Below are positions 1 through 7,490 of a stretch of 32,646 bases of DNA, piece after piece (position 1 is the first letter of the stretch; each line of letters opens with the position of its first letter). The translations under genes and the position numbers were made by a program. Origin of the DNA: Eubacteriales bacterium (GTDB lineage Bacteria > Bacillota > Clostridia > Oscillospirales > CAG-382); contig JAQWDK010000025.1 of the NCBI GenBank assembly GCA_028705495.1, positions 1 to 32,646 on the forward strand, in the 5' to 3' direction. Under the pieces are notes generated by a model. The model was not told the origin of the DNA. It worked only from the letters and a program-made list of their open reading frames with translations, and searched no databases.

Positions 1-57
1 GCGTACTATCCTCTTTTTGAACTCGTCTTCGTAATGTTTCTTTTTGTTTTGTTCCAT
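1..57 (-). CDS. IS3-family transposase OrfA, N-terminal fragment
   Basis: Nineteen codons are visible before the window edge, starting at ATG 57-55 and reading MEQNKKKHYEDEFKKRIVR. The pattern of a short polar start followed by Y-x-x-E-F-K-x-x-I/A-V matches the N-terminus of IS3/IS150-type OrfA proteins, which carry a helix-turn-helix for end binding. A GGGAG ribosome site lies about 8 bases upstream. The rest of OrfA and the OrfB catalytic protein lie outside the window. The call rests on a short stretch but fits the IS end beside it. Confidence 0.6.
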   Translation of the reverse strand, partial: MEQNKKKHYEDEFKKRIVR

Positions 58-121
58 TGTATTTCTCCCTTTATAGTTATTATACTATATTAGGGTAAGC
101 TGTTACAACTCTATTATACCA
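1..121 (-). mobile_element. IS3-family insertion sequence, left end (partial)
   Basis: This is the end of an insertion sequence that continues beyond the left edge of the window. It contains the start of an OrfA-like transposase reading leftward. Just upstream of that gene the sequence ends in CCA (TGG on the transposase strand), fitting the TG...CA termini of IS3-family elements. A TATAAT box lies at 113-118 on the minus strand, right at the element end. In IS3 elements a -10 box at the left end can pair with a -35 box of the right end when the ends join in a circle (known for the family). The exact boundary near 121/122 is inferred from where fucosidase homology begins. Confidence 0.6.
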
Positions 122-122
122 T

Positions 123-1568
123 GACAAGCAATCAAGTAAACCTACTGATATAAGACTAATAGCTTTACAAAAAGACAACCATTTGTCTGATAATAAACTG
201 ACAGAGCTATATTGGAATTTTGCTAAATACTTAATGATATCAGGTAGTCGCGAGGGAACTTTGCCACAAACTCTTCAAGGAATTTGGAATAAGGATATGT
301 TACCTCCATGGGGTAGCAAATATACAATTAATATAAACACAGAGATGAACTATTGGGGAGTAGAAACCTTAAGGCTTGGTGAGTGTCATACTCCCTTATT
401 TGATTTAATTGAGCGTATGAGACCAAATGGACGAGAAACAGCTCGTGACATGTATGAGTGCAAAGGTTTTACCGCACACCGCAATACTGATTTATGGGGC
501 GATACTTCTCCCCACGACTTATGGTCACCATCAACTCAATGGCCAATGGGTGCTGCTTGGCTATGTCTGCATATCTGGGAACATTATAGTTTTACCCGTG
601 ATAAAATATTTTTAACTGAAAAGTTTGATACTTTAAAAGAAGCAGCTGAGTTTTTTGAAGACTTTCTCATCGAAAACGCTCAAGGCGAATTAGTAACCTG
701 CCCCTCGGTGTCACCGGAAAACACATATGTTACCGACAGTGGTGAAAAAGGCTGCATTTGTATGGGTCCCACAATGGATTCGCAAATAATAAGAGAACTT
801 TTTACTGCAGTTATCAAAGCGAGTGAAATACTGAATATTGATTCTGATTATGCTGAAAAGCTTAGCGTTTTATGCTCAAGATTGCCTGCAAATAAGGTCG
901 GAAAATTTGGACAAGTTATGGAGTGGGCAGTAGATTATGATGAAGATGAACCGGGGCATCGACACATTTCACAGCTTTTCGGATTATATCCAGCGGATCA
1001 AATTTCAATTTACAACACACCTGTACTTGCAGAAGCTGCAAGAGCGACAATTAATAGACGATTGTCTTTCGGTGGAGGTCATACAGGTTGGTCAAGAGCG
1101 TGGATAATAAATTTTTGGGCAAGGCTGCTTGATAGTCAAAATGTTTACGAAAATATCCAGCTTTTATTATCCCACTCAACAAATCTGAATATGTTCGACA
1201 ATCATCCTCCTTTTCAAATTGACGGCAACTTTGGCGGTGCTGCCGGTATTACGGAAGCTATTGTACAATCGCATTCTGGAAAAATAAGATTCTTACCCGC
1301 TTTACCGAAAGCATGGAAAACCGGATATCAAAAAGGAATCGGTGCCCGTGGTGGTTTTACGATTGATATTTTTTGGGATAACAATATGCTTTCTTCTGCA
1401 AGGATAACTTCACTTTATGATACAACTTGTGTAATTTATAGTGAAGTCCCTATAACAGTCGAATGCGCAGTTGAATGTTCAGAGGTGATAACCGAAAACA
1501 ATTGCTATTGTTTTAATACTTATGCAGGTAAAACATATACGATAAAGCCGACCACCTTATTACCTTGA
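123..1568 (+). pseudogene. GH95 alpha-L-fucosidase, 5'-truncated by an IS3 element
   Basis: This is the C-terminal part of a glycoside hydrolase family 95 alpha-1,2-L-fucosidase, about 480 codons where the family has about 750-800. The frame is open from 99 and recognisable homology starts near the PTD-R-L motif at 141. The catalytic (alpha/alpha)6 barrel is complete. Counting from the TTG at 183, residues matching the catalytic set of Bifidobacterium AfcA are N50 and N52 (NIN motif), E179 (SPEN) and D347 (QIDGNFGG). The N-terminal beta-sandwich and any secretion signal are missing, and the left boundary abuts an IS3-family end. The TTG at 183 has no ribosome site, so the piece is probably not translated. 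The missing half may lie beyond the IS, which would make this a simple insertional disruption. Confidence 0.8.
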
Positions 1569-1637
1569 TTGAATGCCATATAACTACCTTTTTACAATTT
1601 ACAATTTGTTAACATATGCAAGTTAATAGTGGTGTAT

Positions 1638-1643
1638 TATAAT
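1638..1643 (+). promoter_or_regulatory. Candidate -10 box of the coiled-coil gene
   Basis: A perfect TATAAT lies 32 bases before the ATG at 1676. No good -35 hexamer is seen 16-18 bases upstream, so the promoter is weakly supported. Confidence 0.35.
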
Positions 1644-1675
1644 GGTAAATATTACAATTAAAGGAGTTGAAAATA

Positions 1676-2080
1676 ATGCCACGTGGTAGAAAAAAATCAG
1701 AAAAAAATGCAGAAAAGCCTGTTGGTGTAAAAGAGAAAGTTAAAGAAAGAAAACCTTATCCTTCTATTGATGAACGCATTGATATGGCAAATGAGAAAAT
1801 TGAAAAACTTGCGGCTTTAAATGACAAACGGCAAGCTCTTATTACAAAAACTGAAAAGAAGCTCAGTGAACGAAAATCATCTTTTGAGAAAACAGAAGAA
1901 GTGCTAGTTAAGGAAAGAGCAAAATTAGAAAGACTTAAAAACTCTAAAATTAAACCCGCAACTAAAGAAGAAAAACGCGCACAAAAAGCAGCTCAAAGAG
2001 AAAAGATTGCAAATCTATTAGAAGCTCTTAATGAAAGCGGTAAATCAGTTGATGATTTATTAGAATTTCTCGGAAAGTAA
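1676..2080 (+). CDS. Small basic coiled-coil protein, unknown function
   Basis: This is a 134-residue, very lysine-rich soluble protein with no signal peptide or membrane segment. The N-terminus (MPRGRKKSEKN) resembles an AT-hook core (RGR flanked by basic residues). Roughly residues 30-90 show a heptad-like pattern typical of a coiled coil, and the end is a short acidic helix (DDLLEFLGK). The ATG at 1676 is preferred over an in-frame TTG at 1667 because AAGGAG at 1661-1666 is correctly spaced only for the ATG. The gene stands alone and is closed by a strong terminator. DNA or RNA binding is a guess from charge and the RGR motif only. Confidence 0.7.
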   Translation: MPRGRKKSEKNAEKPVGVKEKVKERKPYPSIDERIDMANEKIEKLAALNDKRQALITKTEKKLSERKSSFEKTEEVLVKERAKLERLKNSKIKPATKEEKRAQKAAQREKIANLLEALNESGKSVDDLLEFLGK

Positions 2081-2088
2081 TAGTAATG

Positions 2089-2119
2089 AAAAACGGACGA
2101 TTTTAAACCGTCCGTTTTT
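2089..2119 (+). terminator. Intrinsic terminator
   Basis: An 11-bp stem (AAAAACGGACG / CGTCCGTTTTT) with a 9-base loop ends in a run of T, 9 bases after the stop of the coiled-coil gene. Confidence 0.85.
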
Positions 2120-2234
2120 ATATTAATGTACATTCTGCCGCGAAGCGGACGCACAAATAATTCATGAAATTCAATTTATTAAATTTTGGGGCGTAAATGC
2201 ACCGCAGTTGAAATTCATTTAAGTTAAATTCACG
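2120..2234. other. Intergenic, possible short dispersed-repeat remnant
   Basis: No gene. It contains a small CCGC-GAA-GCGG hairpin and AT-rich segments with repeated TGAAATTCA-like words, the sort of sequence found in non-coding repeats of Oscillospirales. Support is weak. Confidence 0.25.
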
Positions 2235-3167
2235 CTAAAACATATTCTTTTTACGCATTATGAGTGCTACAATAACTGAGATTATAACTGTTGACGAAGT
2301 AAGTATGATAAAAGCATAGGGGTTATCCTGCATCGGAAGAGGGACATTCATTCCCCATATACTTCCTATAATGGTCGGTATTGACATTATAATCGTTATA
2401 ACCGCAAGAAGCTTCATAACTATATTAAGATTGTTTGATATGACTGAAGCATAGGCATCCATGGTTCCGCTTAGAATATCACGGTATATATTACACATTT
2501 CAATTGCTTGGCGGTTTTCTATAATTACATCCTCAATCAAATCAAGATCTTCCTCATACCTTTTTATAAAATCAAACTTCTTAAGTTTTTCATATATCAT
2601 ATCGTTACTTGATAAAGATGTCGAGAAATAAACAAGTGATTTTTGAAGAGCAAGCAATTGAAATAACTCTTTGTTTTTCATCGATTTTGATAAATCATTT
2701 TGGATATGTGTGCTGGTCTTATCGATTTGTTTCAGATATTGCAAGAATCTTGTTGCATTACGATAGAGCAGTTGAAGCAAAAAACGTGTTTTTTTATGTG
2801 GATAAAAGGTTTTTACCCTTCCTTCAGTAAAATCGTTGAATAGCGGTGAATCTTTTGTGCTAATGGTAACAAAGGCTTCATCAGTAATAATAACACCAAG
2901 TGGGATTGTTGTATATAGATAGTTCTTTCCTTCAGTCTCTACTACAGGTGTGTCAAAAATTATTAAGTATTTCCCGTTTTCAGTTTCTATACGGGAAGTT
3001 TCTTCTTCGTCGAGTGCTGCACGAACCCAATCTGTTTCGACTTGTAGTCTGTCAGAAACTAATTTGATTTCATCCTCTGTAGGTGAGCAGAGATGAACCC
3101 ATGTGCCTTTTTCAATCACTTCAATAGTTGTCATTTTTTCATCGGTCTTTTTGTAAATTGTAAGCAT
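2235..3167 (-). CDS. corA: CorA-family magnesium/divalent cation transporter
   Basis: This is a 310-residue member of the CorA/2-TM-GxN family, which forms homopentameric Mg2+ (sometimes Co2+/Ni2+) channels in the cytoplasmic membrane. The cytoplasmic N-terminal domain and long stalk helix occupy about residues 1-245. Two membrane segments follow, about 250-270 and 286-303, with the signature GMN selectivity motif at residues 272-274 between them and a basic C-terminal tail (MRKKNMF). Length is typical. The ATG at 3167 has AAAGGA close upstream. The gene is transcribed alone from a sigma-A promoter at 3418-3446, giving a leader of about 245 bases with an upstream ORF and a stem touching the ribosome site. 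This suggests control by translation or RNA structure. Confidence 0.93.
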   Translation of the reverse strand: MLTIYKKTDEKMTTIEVIEKGTWVHLCSPTEDEIKLVSDRLQVETDWVRAALDEEETSRIETENGKYLIIFDTPVVETEGKNYLYTTIPLGVIITDEAFVTISTKDSPLFNDFTEGRVKTFYPHKKTRFLLQLLYRNATRFLQYLKQIDKTSTHIQNDLSKSMKNKELFQLLALQKSLVYFSTSLSSNDMIYEKLKKFDFIKRYEEDLDLIEDVIIENRQAIEMCNIYRDILSGTMDAYASVISNNLNIVMKLLAVITIIMSIPTIIGSIWGMNVPLPMQDNPYAFIILTSSTVIISVIVALIMRKKNMF

Positions 3168-3176
3168 AGTAATAAA

Positions 3177-3271
3177 TCCTTTCAGCAGAATTTAGAATAA
3201 GAAGTTCTATCGCTGACACTTGTATGTGCGCAACGATTTTTCACAGCGAACCATAAACCAATTCTTCTGAA
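3177..3271 (-). promoter_or_regulatory. Structured corA 5' leader: long-range stem touching the ribosome binding site
   Basis: Read on the minus strand, TTCAGAAGAATT (3271-3260) can pair with AATTCTGCTGAA (3192-3181), 11 of 12 positions with one A.G mismatch. Inside is a second helix of CGCTG/CAGCG plus GTT/AAC (3251-3244 with 3215-3204) with a bulge, and a small CAC/GTG hairpin at its tip. The closing stem overlaps the first bases of the AAAGGA ribosome site (3182-3177) of corA. The layout resembles a riboswitch or other cis-regulatory RNA whose closing helix controls translation. I do not see the conserved M-box (ykoK) sequence. Confidence 0.5.
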
Positions 3272-3283
3272 TGACCAGCTATT

Positions 3284-3376
3284 TTAGTGCAAAGTATTAG
3301 AGTGGTTGACAGAACTCTGTGAATATATTGAATTACAACTTCGCGGATTACCGTTACCCGCAGGATCGCCTTCCAT
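3284..3376 (-). CDS. 30-residue upstream ORF in the corA leader (candidate leader peptide)
   Basis: The ORF starts at ATG 3376, preceded by an excellent AGGGAGG ribosome site (3390-3384) 7 bases away, and ends at TAA 3284. The 30-residue peptide begins MEGDPAGNGNPRSCNSIYS and is rich in Asn, Ser and Gly, with Pro at positions 5 and 11. It begins about 35 bases after the predicted transcription start and stops 13 bases before the 5' strand of the stem that closes on the corA ribosome site. That is a classic layout for translational attenuation. No function is known to me; the Mg2+-sensing idea is inferred from the downstream gene. Confidence 0.55.
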   Translation of the reverse strand: MEGDPAGNGNPRSCNSIYSQSSVNHSNTLH

Positions 3377-3417
3377 GAGTCTGCCTCCCTTTATATTATT
3401 GGGTGTTTCTCCCTATC

Positions 3418-3446
3418 ATCATAGCACAAATGTTATTTTAGTGCAA
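3418..3446 (-). promoter_or_regulatory. Sigma-A promoter of the corA transcript
   Basis: -35 TTGCAC (3446-3441), 17-base spacer, -10 TATGAT (3423-3418). The predicted start is near 3411, which defines a leader of about 245 bases before corA. Confidence 0.7.
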
Positions 3447-3473
3447 CTTTTTTATTCCACATAATTAATAAAC

Positions 3474-3498
3474 CGCAGAGCAGTAAAACCACTCTGCG
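3474..3498 (-). terminator. Terminator after the unknown protein gene
   Basis: A 7-bp CGCAGAG/CTCTGCG stem lies 17 bases beyond the stop at 3515. On the minus strand it is followed by the moderately T-rich GTTTATTAATT. Confidence 0.55.
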
Positions 3499-3514
3499 AA
3501 ATATTATCGACGTG

Positions 3515-3832
3515 TTATACGTCCTGTTTTTCCGGGTTGACAAGCTCAGAGGTATACTCATGCTCGCTTAACCGCTTTTGCGGATTTTCATATTCCGAAG
3601 CAAGTACCTTAGCTGCTTGATCATCAGGAAAAATATCACCATAAGGTAAATCATCACCGACGATTGTAAGGTCATATGCTTGGAAAATTGCTCCGCTTTG
3701 TCGTCTTCTTAACCTTTCATCGGGATAATAGAAGTTATTCAATCCTATAGGCCTTTGAAAGGCATCTCTCTTTTGTCTTCTTCTCATATAAACCGTATCT
3801 TCCTTATCGAGTTTACGGAAACAAAACGACAT
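3515..3832 (-). CDS. Hypothetical protein
   Basis: This is a polar protein of about 105 residues that I do not recognise. The N-terminal third is strongly basic (MRRRQKRDAF, DERLRRRQSG). The C-terminal half is acidic (VGDDLPYGDIFPDD, SEYENPQKRLSEHEY). It has no signal peptide, membrane segment or cysteine cluster. The start is uncertain: ATG 3832 is chosen, but no good ribosome site precedes it. TTG 3859 would add nine residues, and ATG 3784 would begin at MRRRQK with an AGGA 13 bases upstream. A weak TTAAGC-17-TATGAT promoter lies just before 3860. It is a single-gene unit with its own terminator. Confidence 0.55.
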   Translation of the reverse strand: MSFCFRKLDKEDTVYMRRRQKRDAFQRPIGLNNFYYPDERLRRRQSGAIFQAYDLTIVGDDLPYGDIFPDDQAAKVLASEYENPQKRLSEHEYTSELVNPEKQDV

Positions 3833-3996
3833 TTTTAGCTTTGTCCGGATTGCCCCCAATACTTCAGATCATACACACCTAAATATCTATGCTTAAAAGA
3901 GCATTGACTCGATGTCTGAAACGAATGTCTTTTGGGAACATTCATATTATGTGTCGGTGTTTTATTTATATACACGATTTTGTATGGAAATTATTG

Positions 3997-4025
3997 TTGA
4001 GTTTTTATTGTTGTTTCGATATAAT
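3997..4025 (+). promoter_or_regulatory. Sigma-A promoter of the glycosyltransferase-ruvX unit
   Basis: TTGAGT (3997-4002), 17-base spacer, perfect TATAAT (4020-4025), about 28 bases before the TTG start at 4054. Confidence 0.7.
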
Positions 4026-4053
4026 AGACTTTACAGAACAGAGGTGATCAGCT

Positions 4054-6264
4054 TTGAGAATTATTATTACAACAATGTCTATGGATGCTGGTGGTGCTGA
4101 AATGCATGTTTACGAAATTGCAAAAGAACTTGCGTCTCGGGGCTATGAGATTATGCTTATTTCTTCCGGCGGGCGTCTCGCTGACCGTCTTTCTTCGAAT
4201 CATCCTCTCATTACTGTTAAAAAATTAATTCTCGACAAAAAGTCACCTTTTTTATTAGTTTCTTTGTTGAAGCTTTTATATTATATTTTATCATTTAAAC
4301 CGCACCTTATTCATTCTCATGGGAGAATACCATCGGCTGTTTCCAATATAGCTGCTAAAATTTCCAGATTACCGCTTGTAGCAACAGCACATGGAGTCTA
4401 TAAGATATTTCCCGGTGTTTCATTTTTATCTTCTTGGGGAACCAAAACCACTGCTGTTTCAGATGATATAGCGAATTACCTGATATTAAATTATAAAATA
4501 AAAAAAGAAAATATCTACATACAAAAAAACGGTATCGATGTTTCAAAGTTCAGGAAGCTGAGCGGTTCAGAATACGAAGTAAAAAGAAGGGAAGTGCTCG
4601 ACTATTTAAATATAGAAGAAGATAAAAAAATTATTTTGTCAGTCAGCCGCCTCTCATCCGATGCATATCATTGTGTATATGAACTACTTGAAGCTTCAAC
4701 CAGTTTAAGTGAGAGATTGAAAGATTCCGTTCTACTAATCGTCGGAGGAGGAGAACTTCTCGACGACGTAAAAAGACAAGCAGCAGTGATTAATCAATCT
4801 CTTGACCGAGATTTTATTATAATACTTGATCACAGAGACGATATAGAAAACTTTATGACTATTGCTGATGTTTTTATTGGTAGCGCTCGTTGTGCAATTG
4901 AAGCCGCAGCTTGTGGATGCCCGGTTATTATTGCAGGTGGTGGCAATTACCTCGGCCGTCTTACTAAAAGTACATTTGATGAATGCATCGAAACAAACTT
5001 TACGGCAAGGAAAAGAAACGGTTTTGATATTTCAAAGATGGTTAAGGACATAACATCAGCAAAGCGTGGTGGTTTTGAAGATGTTATGGTTGAATATATT
5101 AATAATAATTATTCAGTTCGAGCTTCATGCGATTCACTTTTAACCGCTTATAATTCTGCGATGAGGGTTAAAGGAAAAATAAAATGCTCAATATTAGGCT
5201 ATTATGGTTGTGGTAACTTCGGTGATGATATGCTTTTGTCTGTGATTTCTAATAATTTAAGGCAAAAGATGCCGTACTTGCGTATCGCTGCTTCCGCTGG
5301 CAATTCTCGTCTGACTAATATTAAAAATGTTCATTTTTTTCAAAGATACAATCCTATTTCAATACTGCATTCTTTGGCGTCATCAAAAATAATAATTTTA
5401 GGCGGCGGTGAACTTCTACAAGATACAACTTCTTCTCGGTCTTTTTATTATTATTATCTAATCCTTCGAGTTGCTTCGTTATTAAAAAAGAAAATTGTAC
5501 TTTATTCGAATGGGATTGGCATGTTAAATAAAAAGAAAAACATTAAACGAATGGCGAAGCTCCAAAACAACATTTGCCTTGCGATAATTCGTGATGATGG
5601 TTCATATAAAAGATTATATGGCTATATGCCAAAATTCAGTGATATATCATATCTAAGCTCGGATGAATGTTTAACCATAAAATATGTCTCTAAGACAATG
5701 TCAGCCGACAGACATCGAAACAATTTTTGTTTTATCCCAAAAAATATTGATGGTTGTCAGTATGATATTTTTTTTAGGGGTATGAAGAAGTTTATTGATG
5801 ATTACTCTTTGAATCCAATAGTAATTGTTGCAGATAGTATTGAAGACAAAGAAATCTCCAAAAAATCTGCGGATGCTCTTGGTGGTGCGAAAATTGTGAA
5901 TGCATCTGATATTAAAGAGCTTTTCAACATCCTTAGCAATAGTGCGGTTGTCGTTTCCTCAAGACTCCATGGACTTATATTTTCAACAATAACTGGTACA
6001 GCGCCAATCGCTATATCAAATGATAACAAAATAATTGAGTTTATGAAACAAATAGAGCAGGGAAGATATGTGATGTCTCCGTCGGAAGTTTCTGAACTAA
6101 ATGTAATAAATATGCTTCATAATGCCTTTTCTGATAGACTTGAAAGAAACATCATTACAGAAAATGCTTTGATTGTTTTGAAGCAAATCACTGAAAAAAA
6201 TTCTGATTTATGTGCAGAACAGATAAAAGAAGCTTATCAACTAAATAGAAACGAGAATTTATAA
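4054..6264 (+). CDS. Glycosyltransferase family 4 / polysaccharide pyruvyltransferase (CsaB-like) fusion
   Basis: A 736-residue two-domain enzyme. Residues 1 to about 370 form a GT4-type (GT-B fold) glycosyltransferase: N-terminal DAGGAEMHVYEIAKEL loop, an acceptor-domain SHGR/ATAHG region, and the donor-site motif IEAAACGCPVI near 283. From about residue 376 a second domain begins with GYYGCGNFGDD and ends with SSRLHGL, the hallmarks of the CsaB/PS_pyruv_trans family. CsaB adds ketal-linked pyruvate from phosphoenolpyruvate to secondary cell-wall polysaccharide, the anchor for SLH-domain surface proteins (known). The fused protein may therefore add and pyruvylate a sugar on the same polymer (inference). 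Start is TTG 4054 with GAGGTGA 9 bases upstream. Its stop overlaps the ruvX start by one base. Confidence 0.85.
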   Translation: MRIIITTMSMDAGGAEMHVYEIAKELASRGYEIMLISSGGRLADRLSSNHPLITVKKLILDKKSPFLLVSLLKLLYYILSFKPHLIHSHGRIPSAVSNIAAKISRLPLVATAHGVYKIFPGVSFLSSWGTKTTAVSDDIANYLILNYKIKKENIYIQKNGIDVSKFRKLSGSEYEVKRREVLDYLNIEEDKKIILSVSRLSSDAYHCVYELLEASTSLSERLKDSVLLIVGGGELLDDVKRQAAVINQSLDRDFIIILDHRDDIENFMTIADVFIGSARCAIEAAACGCPVIIAGGGNYLGRLTKSTFDECIETNFTARKRNGFDISKMVKDITSAKRGGFEDVMVEYINNNYSVRASCDSLLTAYNSAMRVKGKIKCSILGYYGCGNFGDDMLLSVISNNLRQKMPYLRIAASAGNSRLTNIKNVHFFQRYNPISILHSLASSKIIILGGGELLQDTTSSRSFYYYYLILRVASLLKKKIVLYSNGIGMLNKKKNIKRMAKLQNNICLAIIRDDGSYKRLYGYMPKFSDISYLSSDECLTIKYVSKTMSADRHRNNFCFIPKNIDGCQYDIFFRGMKKFIDDYSLNPIVIVADSIEDKEISKKSADALGGAKIVNASDIKELFNILSNSAVVVSSRLHGLIFSTITGTAPIAISNDNKIIEFMKQIEQGRYVMSPSEVSELNVINMLHNAFSDRLERNIITENALIVLKQITEKNSDLCAEQIKEAYQLNRNENL

Positions 6265-6683
6265 TGAAAATAATATGTTTTGATTACGGCGAGAAAAGAA
6301 TAGGGGTTAGTGCTTCAGATGACAGTGGCACACTTGCAGGTGGTATAAAGACCTTGACCGTCAGAGGGTTTACTCATGCTGTAGAGCATGCTATTTCTGA
6401 AATAAGACAGCAGAAAGCATCCAAAATTGTAATCGGGCTTCCAAAAAATATGGATGGCAGCGAATCATTCAGCGCAGAAAAGGTAAGAAAATTCGGATCA
6501 GCTTTATCTGAGGGTACGGGACTGGAAGTCGTTTATTATGATGAACGTATGACTACTATGCAAGCTCATATATATTTAAACAGCACTGAGTTTTTCGGTA
6601 AAAAGAGAAAAGGTGTCATTGACACCCTTTCTGCTCAAATAATTCTACAAGACTATCTTGATTCAGAAAAAAATAAAAAATAG
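6264..6683 (+). CDS. ruvX: Holliday junction resolvase-like protein RuvX (YqgF)
   Basis: A 139-residue YqgF/RuvX protein of the RNase H-like fold. It shows the N-terminal FDYGEKRIGVS strand with the first catalytic Asp, the conserved VIGLPKNMDGS loop, and the YYDERMTT motif with the second acidic cluster. The family acts on Holliday junctions and has been linked to 16S pre-rRNA processing; it is cytoplasmic and nearly universal. Length is typical. The ATG overlaps the preceding stop (TAATG), so translation is coupled to the pyruvyltransferase fusion. That is an unusual partner for this housekeeping gene. Confidence 0.93.
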   Translation: MKIICFDYGEKRIGVSASDDSGTLAGGIKTLTVRGFTHAVEHAISEIRQQKASKIVIGLPKNMDGSESFSAEKVRKFGSALSEGTGLEVVYYDERMTTMQAHIYLNSTEFFGKKRKGVIDTLSAQIILQDYLDSEKNKK

Positions 6684-7490
6684 CTAAAGCGTTTGACAAT
6701 TAGGACAAATATAACCTGAATTACTTCCGGTTTTGATTTTTATAATTATGTTTTCACATTCAGGACAAGGCAACCCTTCTTTGTAACCAACTGCGAAATC
6801 ATTAATTGTGAATTCTCCATGCTGTCCAAAAAAATCGAGATCATATTGAAATGCGCCTTTTTTGCGGGCTGACTCGAGAACAAACTTTACTGAAAAATAT
6901 AAGTTCTCGATATCTTTTTCTGTAAGAGCATTCAATTTCTTCTGTGGATGCAATTGCGCTTTAAATAAAATATCGTGGACATACATATTTCCGATGCCGC
7001 TTATAATTTTCTGGTTTAAAAGGAATGCTTTAACAGTAGTATTACTTTCTCTTATCTTAGTTCGTAAGTAGTTATAGGTGAAAATTTTTGAAAAGGGATC
7101 AGGTGCGAATTTGAGCTCGGCGAATTCAAGGCTCTTAATTAGATGGAATTTACCGAACCACCAAAATCGTATGGTAAAGCCTGAACCATCTTTGAGCAAC
7201 AAATTAATATTCGCTTTTCCAGGTTTTATCCTATCAACCGCATCAAAATATAATACATCCGCTCCCATACCGGTTGAAATAATTATTAACTCATCATTCG
7301 TCAGTGTTATAATAACAATCTTTCCACGATAGAATACTTTAACAATTGTTTGTAATTTTATTCTGTTAGCGAATTCATCTGTACTTAAATTCAAAAACTT
7401 ATCGCCATTGAACGATATGCTTGTGATTTCTTTCTCCGATAACATAAGGTCCATTTGATTTGACAGTTTTTCAATTTCTGGTAGTTCCAT
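6684..7490 (-). CDS. Formamidopyrimidine-DNA glycosylase-like protein (Fpg/Nei fold, no N-terminal catalytic Pro)
   Basis: A 268-residue protein of the Fpg/Nei base-excision repair fold. It has the N-terminal beta-sandwich, the H2TH region (LLNQKIISGIGNMYVHDILFKAQLHP) and a C-terminal zinc finger with two CxxC pairs (CPEC, CPNC). True Fpg begins Met-Pro-Glu-Leu-Pro-Glu and uses Pro after Met removal as the nucleophile. Here the start reads MELPEIEKL, so the catalytic Pro and the adjacent Glu are not at the mature N-terminus. Activity as a glycosylase/lyase is therefore doubtful, though a related MxELPE subfamily annotated as glycosylases exists in Clostridia and Bacteroides. ATG 7490 has GGAG 7 bases upstream. 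The gene overlaps the end of the AraC regulator by 20 bases, so the two are translationally coupled. Confidence 0.85.
   Translation of the reverse strand: MELPEIEKLSNQMDLMLSEKEITSISFNGDKFLNLSTDEFANRIKLQTIVKVFYRGKIVIITLTNDELIIISTGMGADVLYFDAVDRIKPGKANINLLLKDGSGFTIRFWWFGKFHLIKSLEFAELKFAPDPFSKIFTYNYLRTKIRESNTTVKAFLLNQKIISGIGNMYVHDILFKAQLHPQKKLNALTEKDIENLYFSVKFVLESARKKGAFQYDLDFFGQHGEFTINDFAVGYKEGLPCPECENIIIKIKTGSNSGYICPNCQTL

Noticed and set aside
3167..3420. M-box (ykoK) Mg2+ riboswitch before corA
   Set aside because: I could not find the conserved M-box core sequence (AGGTGAGGCTCC-type). A covariance search would decide.
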